DNA of 64,000 nucleotides, taken from contig JBBDID010000035.1 of the NCBI GenBank assembly GCA_040880585.1, positions 186,001 to 250,000 on the forward strand. The letters run 5' to 3'. The position numbers and the translations under genes are program-made. Source of the DNA: Paracrocinitomix sp040880585. GTDB taxonomy: Bacteria; Bacteroidota; Bacteroidia; Flavobacteriales_D; Crocinitomicaceae. Within the stretch, counting starts at the first letter, position 1. Each line of letters starts with the position of its first letter. Below, in pieces: positions 50,658 to 59,884 of this stretch. Under the pieces are notes generated by a model. The model saw only the letters and a program-made list of their open reading frames with translations. It was not told where the DNA came from and did no database searches.

Positions 50658-51596
50658 ATGAAACGTCTCTTTACCAAAAAGTTCCGCACTGTTTTCTTAA
50701 TTCTTCTTGGGTTGTTTGTTTTTCTGTTTTTATTCAGATTAGGATACGGATACACCTTAGATGTGGATAAAGAATCCAAAGATCAGGTTTATTTTGACTC
50801 CTTTTCATCTGATAAGAAAAACTACGCATCTAATGATTATAAGAAAGATAAGGGCTATTCCGGAAAAGAAGGTTTGAGTCAAAGTGAAGTCCAATTTGAT
50901 GCAGTTAAGGGCGTTGATCAGAAATACGAAAAAATTGCTGAAGTCAATGCTGAAACCCACAATTTTAAAGAGGATGAAACATACGTAAGAAATCAGGTGA
51001 AAGTGTTCAACGGAATCATCCAATACGAACGAAAATACGGTAACAAAGGCGAGCGAAAATTACAACTCCAAATTGGTGTTCCTCCTGAAAATTTTGACAC
51101 CCTTTACAATAAATTAATTGCTGTTGGCATCACGCACTCCAAAGAGATCATTAAACATGACAAAACGAATCATTACCTGGAGTTAAATGCCCGAAAAGCC
51201 TCTCTCGAAAAGACACTCTCTTCACTGATTAAATTTAAAGAAAAGGGCGGACGCATTGATGAATATGTCAATTTAGAAAACAGAATCCTGGAAATAGAGA
51301 AAGAGTTGCAACAGTTAGGTGTGAACTTAGGTGATTTTGATGAGTCCAATGAATTTTGTACAGTCAAATTCGCACTTAGTGAAGGAAAACCGGCTAAAAA
51401 AATTACCGTTTCTTTTTACCACCGTTGTAAGATCGCCTTGGAGTGGGCGATTAGAATGTATCTAACTCTTATTTCAGGCGTGTTTTTTGCCTTATTAGTT
51501 GCATATTTGCTGCTGTTGTTTTCTGAAAAGATAGGCCTGTTTAAATCAATCGGCAAAAAAATACATGAAACGGATAAAAAAAATAAGGAGGATTAA
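50658..51596 (+). CDS. DUF4349 domain membrane protein
   Basis: 312 residues. Membrane helix near the N-terminus (VFLILLGLFVFLFLFRLG), then YVRNQVKVFNGIIQYERKYGNKGERKLQLQIGVPPENFDTLYNKLIAVG, a DUF4349 pattern, a coiled coil (YVNLENRILEIEKELQQL), and a second helix near 265-287 before a charged tail. Such proteins sit in the envelope with most of the chain outside the cytoplasm; function unknown. It lies between ileS and a decayed ileS fragment. Confidence 0.78.
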   Translation: MKRLFTKKFRTVFLILLGLFVFLFLFRLGYGYTLDVDKESKDQVYFDSFSSDKKNYASNDYKKDKGYSGKEGLSQSEVQFDAVKGVDQKYEKIAEVNAETHNFKEDETYVRNQVKVFNGIIQYERKYGNKGERKLQLQIGVPPENFDTLYNKLIAVGITHSKEIIKHDKTNHYLELNARKASLEKTLSSLIKFKEKGGRIDEYVNLENRILEIEKELQQLGVNLGDFDESNEFCTVKFALSEGKPAKKITVSFYHRCKIALEWAIRMYLTLISGVFFALLVAYLLLLFSEKIGLFKSIGKKIHETDKKNKED

Positions 51597-51599
51597 TTC

Positions 51600-51689
51600 C
51601 TGAATTTTAGAAAAGGTTCGGGTCTGAAAGTGATGGGTAAGACCACATTGACTTTTGATACCATTCATCTATTTTTATCCGCCTTTTGA
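51600..51689 (+). pseudogene. Decayed 3' fragment of an ileS-like gene
   Basis: In frame from 51600 the DNA reads LNFRKGSGLKVMGKTTLTFDT, against QNFRKDSGLEVMDKIKLTFDT of the intact ileS (codons at 50215-50277). The match weakens but continues to an SA pair before TGA at 51687. About 14 of the first 21 residues agree and the DNA is visibly similar. It is a remnant of a second or earlier ileS copy, 1.2 kb downstream of the present one. The rest of the 51597-51852 gap holds nothing else. Confidence 0.7.
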
Positions 51690-51852
51690 AAAATTAGTTT
51701 CTTCATCCTTGACAGTCAATTATTTTATTACCTTTCGCTTTCAATGTGGAAGGGTGTGAAATAAGCCATAAGAACAAATATTCATACCAACAGGACATGA
51801 ATATTTTTCTTTCTGGTGATTCCATCTGACCGATAAAATAAATTATATACAG

Positions 51853-53034
51853 ATGAAACAGTTCTTTTTTCTTTGCGCATTTACTGTTTTTGGGAGTAAT
51901 TTCTCTGGCGCTCAGGATAAAATCATCTTCTATGACGGTGTGGTAAAAGAAGTTCGCATACTGAATGTAAGTGAAGATGGTACGATTCAATATGTTCTCA
52001 AATCGGACACAACGGCTGTAAAAGGAAAAGAGCTGATAGAGTATTCATACCAGGGCAATTGGTACAGCTATAACAGCGAAAAAAAAGAACTAGAGCAATA
52101 TTCATCTTCAAAATACCGCCACCATTACAGCTTTTTCAATGATCTCCCTAACTATAAATACGGACGTTTTTCTATCTCCACCAATTTATTTGCTCCGTTT
52201 GTGTCTCCTGATGTTAGTGTAGATGTTATTGACCTATATACCTATAATAGTAATGATTTCAAGTTATCTAATCCAAACCTTTTTGTTCAAACCAACAGAA
52301 CATTCACGCTTGAACCGGAATATTTAATCTTTGATTGGTTATCCCTAAAAATACCCATTACTATTCCACTAACTTTTGATGAGCCGACAACATTCTATAA
52401 TTCTAATACCCCTACAGAATTTTCTATGTCATATGGACATTTTTACTCTTCCTTTCTTAATTATAGATTAGACCAGGATTTAGAAGGATTTGATAATTTA
52501 ACAACTGCTGATATCGAATTTGATAATTCTTTAAAATCAGGATTAACCAGACCTGCGAAAAACTTGCTGTTTCAGGTGGGAATTTCGCCAAAATTTTATC
52601 CCTTAGGTCAAATGAAACACAGCTTGTATCTTGCTCCCTCTCTTTTATTTGGAATGGCCAATCTTTTTTCTGTGGATTATTACGCCACTTTTGACACCCT
52701 GACCTATTCGGATTTTTCCGGTCAAATTATTGAGAAGTGGAGATTGAGAGAAGAATATGGCGTTCAAAAGAGAAGCCCTTTCTTTTTTGTTCGCTCAGAG
52801 GTATTGGTGGGGATCAATTTTAATTGGTGGAAACACTTCTGTTTTTCTTTTGAAACCGGTTACTCCAGTTATATTCCTAACAAGGGAGAAGCCGATAATG
52901 TTTATATGAGGTTAGGTACAGAAGAGTATCAGCACAAAGGATCCTTTCAATACAATCCAAAAAATAGAATTTCCGGTTATGTTGTAAGCCGTCTTCACTT
53001 GGTTTATCGATTTGGAGGCAAACTTATACAATGA
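51853..53034 (+). CDS. Secreted/outer-membrane protein of unknown function
   Basis: 393 residues with signal peptide MKQFFFLCAFTVFGSNFSGAQ. The first ~60 mature residues (DKIIFYDGVVKEVRILNVSEDGTIQYVLKSDTTAVKGKELIEYSYQG) form a short beta motif seen at the start of many Bacteroidota exported proteins. The rest has barrel-like strands and ends RLHLVYRFGGKL. The next gene starts inside its stop (ATGA overlap), so the two are coupled. Confidence 0.65.
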   Translation: MKQFFFLCAFTVFGSNFSGAQDKIIFYDGVVKEVRILNVSEDGTIQYVLKSDTTAVKGKELIEYSYQGNWYSYNSEKKELEQYSSSKYRHHYSFFNDLPNYKYGRFSISTNLFAPFVSPDVSVDVIDLYTYNSNDFKLSNPNLFVQTNRTFTLEPEYLIFDWLSLKIPITIPLTFDEPTTFYNSNTPTEFSMSYGHFYSSFLNYRLDQDLEGFDNLTTADIEFDNSLKSGLTRPAKNLLFQVGISPKFYPLGQMKHSLYLAPSLLFGMANLFSVDYYATFDTLTYSDFSGQIIEKWRLREEYGVQKRSPFFFVRSEVLVGINFNWWKHFCFSFETGYSSYIPNKGEADNVYMRLGTEEYQHKGSFQYNPKNRISGYVVSRLHLVYRFGGKLIQ

Positions 53035-53798
53035 AAAGAGCGAGCATGAAAGAAAACAGCAGGAATACACTATTACTTTGGGGGTTGGCGCTTTTATTAT
53101 GCTCAAGCTGCGGGAACTATCGCCACGGGAATTTTAACCAACAGAAATACACCACTTTAAAAAATAAAGCCGTTTATCCGGATGATCCCCAAACAGAAGA
53201 TGGGGCAATCCCAACAACAGAAAACAACTCATCTTACACAACAGTTGAAGATCAAAACAAAAACGTTCTCCCCGGATCAGATCAAGCTGAAAATATCATG
53301 CAAGCAGATGAAGTGGTCGTAAGTACTTTTCCCGAGAAAACTTCCAAGGCAATCAAAGAAGAACCCACTACCCATCAACCCACTGAAATCTCTGAAAATG
53401 AATTCAAGGAAAGAAGAAACTTTAATGATTTGAGTGATAGGGAAAAAAATCAGGCGCTGATCAGTTTCAACCGGGTTTTTAATGTGGGATTGGGGATGAT
53501 TATTTTCTCTTTTTTGCTATTGACTTTTTGTATCTTATTCGCTGCTATGAATATTGCTATGATTCCTGCAATTTTAGGGGTCGCCGGCGGTGCGTTGCTT
53601 TTTTCTTCCTGGATCATGAGCATGGTGGCATTGAATCGGGTACGGAAAATTAACCAAAGTGCTTATTCCCTTAATTTCAGGGTTAAATTAATGTTGGCAA
53701 GATTAGTTGCATATATAGGTATTGCTGTTTGTATTATTACAATTACCCCGGGTATTATTTTATTAATTCTTTGGGCCTTTCATGTCATTTCAATTTAG
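53031..53798 (+). CDS. Lipoprotein with C-terminal membrane helices
   Basis: 255 residues, ATG overlapping the previous stop by 4 bp. Hydrophobic N-terminus ending in a lipobox (LLCSSC). A polar Thr/Glu-rich stretch of ~100 residues follows, then two hydrophobic regions (IFSFLLLTFCILFAAMNIAMIP, and LVAYIGIAVCIITITPGIILLILW). A lipobox plus inner-membrane helices is unusual; the lipobox may simply be a membrane start. Unknown function. Confidence 0.6.
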   Translation: MKRASMKENSRNTLLLWGLALLLCSSCGNYRHGNFNQQKYTTLKNKAVYPDDPQTEDGAIPTTENNSSYTTVEDQNKNVLPGSDQAENIMQADEVVVSTFPEKTSKAIKEEPTTHQPTEISENEFKERRNFNDLSDREKNQALISFNRVFNVGLGMIIFSFLLLTFCILFAAMNIAMIPAILGVAGGALLFSSWIMSMVALNRVRKINQSAYSLNFRVKLMLARLVAYIGIAVCIITITPGIILLILWAFHVISI

Positions 53799-54662
53799 TT
53801 GTATTTCATTTTGGAAATTTTGGATAATCAGTCAATTCAATTTAAAAATCTCACGCTCTTTTTCATGGCTTCAGCCAGCTTGCTTATTTCGGGCTGGTTA
53901 CTTTCTGCTGATCACGACTGGAAAACACTTGCCTTTCTGCTCTACTGTAATCTTTCAGGGGTGTTTTTGGTGTATCGCCTCAATGATTGTGTTGATCAAA
54001 ATAGCCGACTGACTTTTAATCTGAAACAATTTTTCAGCTATCCTTTGCACCGATTTGTGGTCATTCAATTTGTAGTCATTGCCATCCCCCTAGCCATCCT
54101 TTGGTTGAACGATTTTCGTATTACCGTGCTTGCTGTTTCTGCCATTGTGGGTGTGCTTTATTCACTTAGTTTTCAATGGGGTCAAAAACAGTACCGTATT
54201 AAGAATATTTTTATTCTAAAAAACCTCCTCATTGGCGCTGCCTGGGGGGCATTGGTTTTGATCGGGTCAGGGCATTTGCAATCAGATTTTGTCCGCTGCC
54301 TCTTTATTTTTTGCACTCTTCAGGTAATTATAGGTTCTGTGATCAGGGATGTCCCTGATGTAGAAAAAGACCACTTGAACCGGGTGAAAAGCCTTCCGGT
54401 GGTGATCGGAGAAAAAAGAACCCTCTTTTTGATGCAACTGTTAAACCTGTTCAGTTTCCTTTCCCTTATTCTGATCGATTGGAAGCCGGGTTGGTTGATC
54501 GCTTTTACGGCGGTAATCATTTGGAGAACCATCAACCTGTTTCAGCTTTCAGCAGCAAAAGGCGCCGCACAAAAATATTGGAGTCAAACATTTAATTTAC
54601 TGTGCTGTGTGCTGATCTTCTTTGCAATTCTTATATTACGTATCTATGGCGATCTTCAGTGA
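53799..54662 (+). CDS. UbiA-like prenyltransferase family membrane protein
   Basis: 287 residues if begun at the TTG directly after the previous stop; an ATG at 53865 would remove 22 residues. Seven to eight helices. The first Asp-rich motif reads YRLNDCVDQNSR (NDxxD), the second VIRDVPDVEKDHLNRVKSLPVVIGE, which together mark UbiA-type intramembrane prenyltransferases. These attach polyprenyl chains to aromatic or other acceptors. No quinone genes are adjacent, but the lipid cluster starts 600 bp away on the other strand. Confidence 0.7.
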   Translation: MYFILEILDNQSIQFKNLTLFFMASASLLISGWLLSADHDWKTLAFLLYCNLSGVFLVYRLNDCVDQNSRLTFNLKQFFSYPLHRFVVIQFVVIAIPLAILWLNDFRITVLAVSAIVGVLYSLSFQWGQKQYRIKNIFILKNLLIGAAWGALVLIGSGHLQSDFVRCLFIFCTLQVIIGSVIRDVPDVEKDHLNRVKSLPVVIGEKRTLFLMQLLNLFSFLSLILIDWKPGWLIAFTAVIIWRTINLFQLSAAKGAAQKYWSQTFNLLCCVLIFFAILILRIYGDLQ

Positions 54663-55137
54663 TACACCTCCCATCTACTGGGCTACCGTTGTGCTGGTTT
54701 CAGCAAGCTTATTCACCCTTTTTTGGTCATTGGACGCCATTACCCATAAAAAAATCGCACAAACAGATCTTACGGATCAGGAATTGCAAACCCATAGAAA
54801 CATCCTTTTAGCTTCTTTATTTATGGAGCTTTCACTGGTGCTAATGTTTTGGTTTCAGCAAGCCATGCTACCATTTTTTATCGCTTTTTTTATCACGCGT
54901 CTGGTACATGAATTTATTGACGAATTAAAATATCATTCTGATCGTTGCACTGCTTACGAATCTTACTTACACTTAGGCATGTGGATGGCTGTTCTCATCA
55001 AAACCGGCGCACTCTTTATCTGGGGGTATTTCACGGCTTATGAAGGCGTTTTGTCATTGCCTTTCATCTATTACATCTGGGCAGCAGTTGTTTTCCTGAT
55101 CATGGGGTATGTCAGCTGGGTAGAGTGGCGAAGATGA
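54646..55137 (+). CDS. Membrane protein, 163 aa
   Basis: ATG 54646 overlaps the UbiA-like gene by 17 bp, so the two are co-translated. Four to five hydrophobic helices; the polar loop ITRLVHEFIDELKYHSDRCTAYESYLHLGMW holds conserved-looking His, Glu and Asp residues that could form a metal or catalytic site. No family recognised. Confidence 0.6.
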   Translation: MAIFSDTPPIYWATVVLVSASLFTLFWSLDAITHKKIAQTDLTDQELQTHRNILLASLFMELSLVLMFWFQQAMLPFFIAFFITRLVHEFIDELKYHSDRCTAYESYLHLGMWMAVLIKTGALFIWGYFTAYEGVLSLPFIYYIWAAVVFLIMGYVSWVEWRR

Positions 55138-55218
55138 GCTTGTCGTTAATAATTACTTTTGAAATAAAATCTGAATTGTTCTGTTAGCTATCCATAAGGG
55201 TAAAAAACGTCCCATAAT

Positions 55219-55241
55219 AGTTGTGGCGAAAGTCCACAACT
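55219..55241. other. Hairpin between convergent operons
   Basis: Perfect 8-bp arms AGTTGTGG / CCACAACT with a 7-nt loop, 82 bp after the plus-strand membrane gene and just beyond the hydrolase stop. No T run on either side, so it is at best a weak terminator. Confidence 0.45.
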
Positions 55242-55256
55242 CCAAGCTCCCCTCAA

Positions 55257-56156
55257 TCAGCCCTCCTTCAAAAAGCGGAGCAAAATTTTATTATACATCC
55301 GGGGCTTTTCATAGTTAGGCAGGTGGGCTGTGCGGGGAATGACCTTTAGTGCTGTTGTGGAGCCAAAATGTGCTTTCAATTGTTCCCCTACATACACGGG
55401 ACAAAGCAGGTCTTTCTCTCCCCAAATCAATAAGGTGGGAATGGTCAATGAATAGGCTTTTGATGTCAGTTGTTCCAACTCAGATGTTGAGGCTTCCACT
55501 AATTTTCTTCGGTCATCAGCATCCCGGTAAAGGTGTTTGTGGATATCCTTAAACACGAATTTGGGGATAAACGGTCGCTTATAATATGTAATCCCAAATA
55601 AATTGTAGAGTTGCTGGTAATTATCGGGCACCAACAGCTCTTTTTTTGTGTGGAGGCCAAACGCATCTAAAACCGCCTGCAAGTCTTTTTCGTTATTGTA
55701 TTTTAGCGGGCAGTTGGTCAATACCAGCCGGCTAATATTCTCTTGTTGTCCAATGGCCAACTCAGCGGCTACTACTCCACCATAAGAGGCTCCGCATAAT
55801 GTCATTTTCTCGATTCCCAAATGATCTATTAACTCTTGCATGGCCTGTACCTGATCTTTAATCCGGTACGATTTCTCTTTCTTCATACTGCTCCCCCCGA
55901 AGTAAATTAAATTGGGGATAATCAATCTGAAATGTGAATGAAGCGCACCTACTTGCTTGTGCCAACTGTATTGTGTTTCTGCTGCAAAAGCCGGAATCAT
56001 GATCAAGGGCGGGAGTTCGGTTTCAGTATCCCAATAGGTGATGTGATAGTTTTCTGTTTCCAATGATCGAAATTTCAGCCCGCTTCTTTTTAACTGCCAA
56101 TTGACAAACTTTCGAATATAGGCGTAAGGAGAAAATATGTCCTTTATCTTTTTCAC
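55257..56156 (-). CDS. Alpha/beta hydrolase
   Basis: 299 residues. Core marks: PPLIMIPAFAAE (oxyanion region), nucleophile elbow LCGASYGGVVAA (G-x-S-x-G), the acid strand LLIWGEKDLLCP and the late His in RTAHLPNYEKP. It may be a thioesterase or esterase; as last gene of the FAS/PKS-like operon it could release or tailor the acyl product. It overlaps the preceding flavoprotein gene by 4 bp. Confidence 0.78.
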   Translation of the reverse strand: MKKIKDIFSPYAYIRKFVNWQLKRSGLKFRSLETENYHITYWDTETELPPLIMIPAFAAETQYSWHKQVGALHSHFRLIIPNLIYFGGSSMKKEKSYRIKDQVQAMQELIDHLGIEKMTLCGASYGGVVAAELAIGQQENISRLVLTNCPLKYNNEKDLQAVLDAFGLHTKKELLVPDNYQQLYNLFGITYYKRPFIPKFVFKDIHKHLYRDADDRRKLVEASTSELEQLTSKAYSLTIPTLLIWGEKDLLCPVYVGEQLKAHFGSTTALKVIPRTAHLPNYEKPRMYNKILLRFLKEG

Positions 56157-57706
56157 CGGCTTGTTTTATCTGTTTTTTTAAATAAATATTTCATTTCTTT
56201 TAATTCCAATTTCAAGTACGCTCCTATCGCCAAAAACAGCAATCGAACGGGAATGAAAACAAATCGACCTCCCTTTGGTATCTCCACCTTTGAATAGCAG
56301 ATTTTATTGGGTATGCTTTCAGAGATACGCCCCTGGCGGATTCTTCTTTGACTGATCTTATGAAATCTCCTAGTAAAGTAACGGTTCATCATCCGTTCAA
56401 AAAGGTTTAATTGCAAGGGGATTTTCCTCTTTTTTTTACATGCAATTGCCGGAAAAACAAGTCGTCCAAAATAGATGAAATTGGCCTGTTTTAACCAGCA
56501 GGACATCAAATCAAAGGAGTGTATAATCGGATAAACCCCCTGGTAAATTTTTTCTCTTGAGGTGTAAGCCTTAAAAAATGTCGCTTGGTATTTTTTCCAT
56601 GCTGCGGAATCAAATTGACCTTTTCTTTTCTCAGTAGTCAACAGGTCAGACAGGTAAATGGCTTGCTGCGCCAACAGCTCCAAACCGGGACTGATCAGAG
56701 GATCCAGAAAAAAACCGCTGTCACCGACAAGCGCAACGCCTTCAGTATAGAGTTTTTCTGTCAGATACGGGACTTTTTCTACTTCCCGAATCTCTCCTAG
56801 AGTTGCATTTTTGGTGATGGCTGCCAATTGCGGATCTTCTTTGAGTTGATCTCTGAAAAATGTTTGAGCGTCATCAAACTGAATGGCATTTTTATCAAAA
56901 ACAACTCCCACACTTGTTTTTTTTTCATTCAGTCGGATGATCCACCACCAACAATTTTTTCGCATCAAATGGGTGGTGCTGTATGCTCTTGATCCAACAG
57001 AATAACGTTCCCAATTTTCGGCATGGGGGGTGTCCCATTTTTCAGCCGGTTCAACATTCTCAAGATGTGCCATTATGGCTCCGGTATTTAAAGTTGTCGG
57101 TTGCATCTTCCATTTTAATCGTTGGGCAATAAAACGAGACCTTCCGCTTGCATCAGCCAACCATCTTGACGCCACCTTTTTTGTTTTCTCATTTACCGTA
57201 AGAGTCAGTTGATTGTTAAATGTTTCAAAAGAACTGTTTGTAATTTCTGCAGGCCGATAGACTGTGGCTCCCATTTCTTCCACTTTCTCCAGTAATTGCT
57301 GATCAAATACTTTACGATCCAGGTGATAAGCCCTTAGCCTTCCACTTGTGTTGGGACTTGCAAATTCAGCCATTTTTGCACGATCGACACTATTGGATTC
57401 ATTGAATAAAAACCGAATGCCCGTTTTTATCCGCTGCTTTTCCAATAGCTCATGAATATCCAAAGATTTGACCAACAAAGCCGTCATATCCACCAGTGAT
57501 TCCCCCACTTTTTGTGGAAACTCAGCGCATTTCTCTACGATAAGGATGGTGAATTCGGGAGATTTTTGAAGAATGTTCAGACTTAGCCAAGTCGCAGCAA
57601 TCCCCCCTCCTATAATAATCAGGTCATATTTTTCTTGTTCATTCTCCAATCTCTTCGGTTTGTTGAACTTCAACGCCAAGTTTTTGAAGTACGGTGCGTT
57701 CATCAC
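56153..57706 (-). CDS. Halogenase-like FAD-dependent oxidoreductase
   Basis: Up to 517 residues. FAD site YDLIIIGGGIAATWLSL, then KVGESLVD, LVGDSGFFLDPLISPG and CWWWIIRLN, which resembles the WxWxIP of flavin-dependent halogenases. The GESL segment fits that family, but the catalytic Lys context is not clear. The ATG at 57706 overlaps the upstream gene by 68 bp; a TTG at 57649, 7 residues before the FAD strand, would leave only 11 bp and may be the real start. It probably oxidises or halogenates the acyl chain made by this operon. Confidence 0.7.
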   Translation of the reverse strand: MMNAPYFKNLALKFNKPKRLENEQEKYDLIIIGGGIAATWLSLNILQKSPEFTILIVEKCAEFPQKVGESLVDMTALLVKSLDIHELLEKQRIKTGIRFLFNESNSVDRAKMAEFASPNTSGRLRAYHLDRKVFDQQLLEKVEEMGATVYRPAEITNSSFETFNNQLTLTVNEKTKKVASRWLADASGRSRFIAQRLKWKMQPTTLNTGAIMAHLENVEPAEKWDTPHAENWERYSVGSRAYSTTHLMRKNCWWWIIRLNEKKTSVGVVFDKNAIQFDDAQTFFRDQLKEDPQLAAITKNATLGEIREVEKVPYLTEKLYTEGVALVGDSGFFLDPLISPGLELLAQQAIYLSDLLTTEKRKGQFDSAAWKKYQATFFKAYTSREKIYQGVYPIIHSFDLMSCWLKQANFIYFGRLVFPAIACKKKRKIPLQLNLFERMMNRYFTRRFHKISQRRIRQGRISESIPNKICYSKVEIPKGGRFVFIPVRLLFLAIGAYLKLELKEMKYLFKKTDKTSR

Positions 57707-58709
57707 TAAAACATACTGCCGGGCGCAACACTCCTTTTTCGTGACATTTTCCCGCTCTAATTTGATCTACCAATAAACCAATGCAGCTTGCCGTAATTTG
57801 ATACATGTCCTCACAAATTAATCGGAGACGTTTTTTCTGGCTGTCCTCACCACTTATTTCTATATAGAGTGTTGACTGTTGTTGTTTTCGCTCTTCGGCT
57901 GAAGGCCCTGACCCTTTTCGTTGTTTCAACAACTCTAATTGTTCGGGAATGGCTGCTTCATTTGGTGTTTTCGTTCCTACAAAAAGTGATGCTTCTTTTT
58001 CCAACAACATATAACTACCGATCTGCTCTGCTTGCGTTTGCCAGTGAAAAAAAGCAACTTCCGGCAAGGGGTAAGGAACGGCCTGAAGCGGTTCCGAATC
58101 TCTCCATTTAACCGTCTCTTGATCACTAACTGAACTTATCACTTGCCAGGCGGAATTTTTGATCATATCAAATTTTCTCAGTGCACTGAGTTTCATGGTA
58201 ATTTTTGTGCCGGGAGAAGGCCTCGATTTTTCAAAATGGTAATACGTTTTGATCGACTTGATGTGGTTCATCCCTTTTGAGAGGAGTTGGTATCCGAGGT
58301 CAGCAATAAAGGACTCAAAAGCGCAGGCATGTATCAAAAGTGTTTGGTTGGCTTTCGCTGTTTCGTGATAATTTTCGCGGGATCTCCTTACGTAATTCAA
58401 TTCGCCGGATATATCCAGATAATATTTTTTTTCGCTATTTGCTACTGCCTTTACAAATTCTTGTGACTCTTCTGTAAATGGCCCTGCGCAATTGATAAAA
58501 AGGTCAAATTGCGCTATGAAATCAGGGAGCATTTCAGGCTGGCTGATGTCAATTATTTTCGTGGCCTCTATTGCCGGAAAACAGGCTAAAAGTTGACTGA
58601 TCTGACCCTCGTCTTTTCCGGCGGCAGTAAATCTAATTTGTTGTTCTTGCAGCATTTCGCAAATGATGCGCCCTGTGTATCCGTAGGCTCCTACAAGAAC
58701 AATTTTCAT
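57639..58709 (-). CDS. Saccharopine-dehydrogenase-like reductase
   Basis: 356 residues. The N-terminal Rossmann motif KIVLVGAYGYTGRIICEML has the GxYGYTGR form of trans-acting enoyl reductases and related saccharopine-dehydrogenase-like enzymes of lipid pathways. FINCAGPF and the middle region agree. Unlike the lysine enzyme at 550-1920 it lies inside a fatty-acid/polyketide-type operon, so I infer reduction of an acyl intermediate. It begins 1 bp after the ACP stop. Confidence 0.7.
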   Translation of the reverse strand: MKIVLVGAYGYTGRIICEMLQEQQIRFTAAGKDEGQISQLLACFPAIEATKIIDISQPEMLPDFIAQFDLFINCAGPFTEESQEFVKAVANSEKKYYLDISGELNYVRRSRENYHETAKANQTLLIHACAFESFIADLGYQLLSKGMNHIKSIKTYYHFEKSRPSPGTKITMKLSALRKFDMIKNSAWQVISSVSDQETVKWRDSEPLQAVPYPLPEVAFFHWQTQAEQIGSYMLLEKEASLFVGTKTPNEAAIPEQLELLKQRKGSGPSAEERKQQQSTLYIEISGEDSQKKRLRLICEDMYQITASCIGLLVDQIRAGKCHEKGVLRPAVCFSDERTVLQKLGVEVQQTEEIGE

Positions 58710-58710
58710 T

Positions 58711-59118
58711 TTATACTTTTTTAGCGTTTTCTTCTTCTATCCGAAAAATAACGATCTTACAAAGTGATTGTACTGTAAATACCTTCACCAACTGGTGAAC
58801 AGTAATCCCTTCTTTAAGTTGGTCTTTGTTGAGTTCGGGTAAAAAATCTTGTATGACCTGCAAGCCTTCGGCTGTGATGTATCCTTCAATTTCATAGGGG
58901 GTATCACCCAATTGTTCTCTCGCTTTTTTTTCTATATCACTTATTTTCAACTCAACACCGTAAAGAAACTCCAACTCAAAAAGGATGTCCACCAGGTCAA
59001 TTGAATCTATCCCCAACTCATCAAAAAGCGTATGTTTGGGTTGAATTTCACTTTTAGGCTTACCGATTGATTTTTCAATGACTGCCCTTACATTTTCAAA
59101 AACCTTTTCTTCCTCCAT
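58711..59118 (-). CDS. Acyl carrier protein with C-terminal extension
   Basis: 135 residues from ATG 59118, chosen because it avoids overlap with the ketoreductase gene; an ATG 11 codons upstream is also open. LFDELGIDSIDLVDILFELE is the carrier motif, with Ser39 as phosphopantetheine site. The normal ACP domain ends near residue 80; an extra ~50 residues ending in EEENAKKV follow. It holds the growing chain for the operon's KS, KR and DH. Confidence 0.85.
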   Translation of the reverse strand: MEEEKVFENVRAVIEKSIGKPKSEIQPKHTLFDELGIDSIDLVDILFELEFLYGVELKISDIEKKAREQLGDTPYEIEGYITAEGLQVIQDFLPELNKDQLKEGITVHQLVKVFTVQSLCKIVIFRIEEENAKKV

Positions 59119-59125
59119 AATTAAA

Positions 59126-59884
59126 TTATACCATGTATCCTCCATCCACATTTATGAAACTTCCTGTGATGTAGGACGCCGTTTCTTCAGCAGCTAAAAA
59201 CAGTACTGCTTTTGACACCTCTTCCGGCTTGCCAAATCTACCTAAAATCATAGCATTAGGAATAAAATTTTCTATTCTATCTTTAAGTGGTTTACTCATT
59301 GCTGTTTCTATGGGGCCAGGTCTAACGGCATTTACACGTATGTTCTTTTTTCCCACTTCTGAAGCAAGGGTGCGGGTAAATGAATCGATTCCGGCTTTTG
59401 CTGCTGCATAGGTTGTAACACCTCTTCCTCCTTTAATGCCTGTAATGGAAGAAACATTGACAATGGCTCCCGCTTTCTGTAAAAACATGGGTCGGAGCAC
59501 AGCTTGCGTAACCATAAGTGTATTTTTTAGATTGTTCTCAATGATGGTGTCTATTCGTTCTTCATCCATCATGGCAAAGGGAATTTCTTCTACACTTCCC
59601 GCACAATTCACCAAAATATCCAATCGCTTAAATTGACCGGTAATTTCTTTTACCGCAGCGTCTAGTTCAGTTTTAACGCTAAGGTTACAGGCCACCGCAT
59701 GCACCATTGAAGTGTCTTCTCCTTTCTCGTGCAACCAACTTTTGAGTTTTTCAAATTTTTCCGGATTCCGAATCAGGCACACTACCCGGCAACCTTCAGT
59801 CAAAAAATCCCGACAAATTTGTCTTCCAATTTCACCTGTTCCGCCGGTTAATAGTACTATTTTTCCTTCTAATTTTAGCTCCAT
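59126..59884 (-). CDS. 3-oxoacyl-ACP reductase (FabG-like SDR)
   Basis: 252 residues. NADP site LLTGGTGEIGRQI (11-23), NCAG, catalytic Ser in VNVSSITG and YAAAK, and the ending FLAAEETASYITGSFINVDGGYMV. Reduces the beta-keto group to hydroxyl. It overlaps the KS gene by 10 bp. Confidence 0.88.
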   Translation of the reverse strand: MELKLEGKIVLLTGGTGEIGRQICRDFLTEGCRVVCLIRNPEKFEKLKSWLHEKGEDTSMVHAVACNLSVKTELDAAVKEITGQFKRLDILVNCAGSVEEIPFAMMDEERIDTIIENNLKNTLMVTQAVLRPMFLQKAGAIVNVSSITGIKGGRGVTTYAAAKAGIDSFTRTLASEVGKKNIRVNAVRPGPIETAMSKPLKDRIENFIPNAMILGRFGKPEEVSKAVLFLAAEETASYITGSFINVDGGYMV

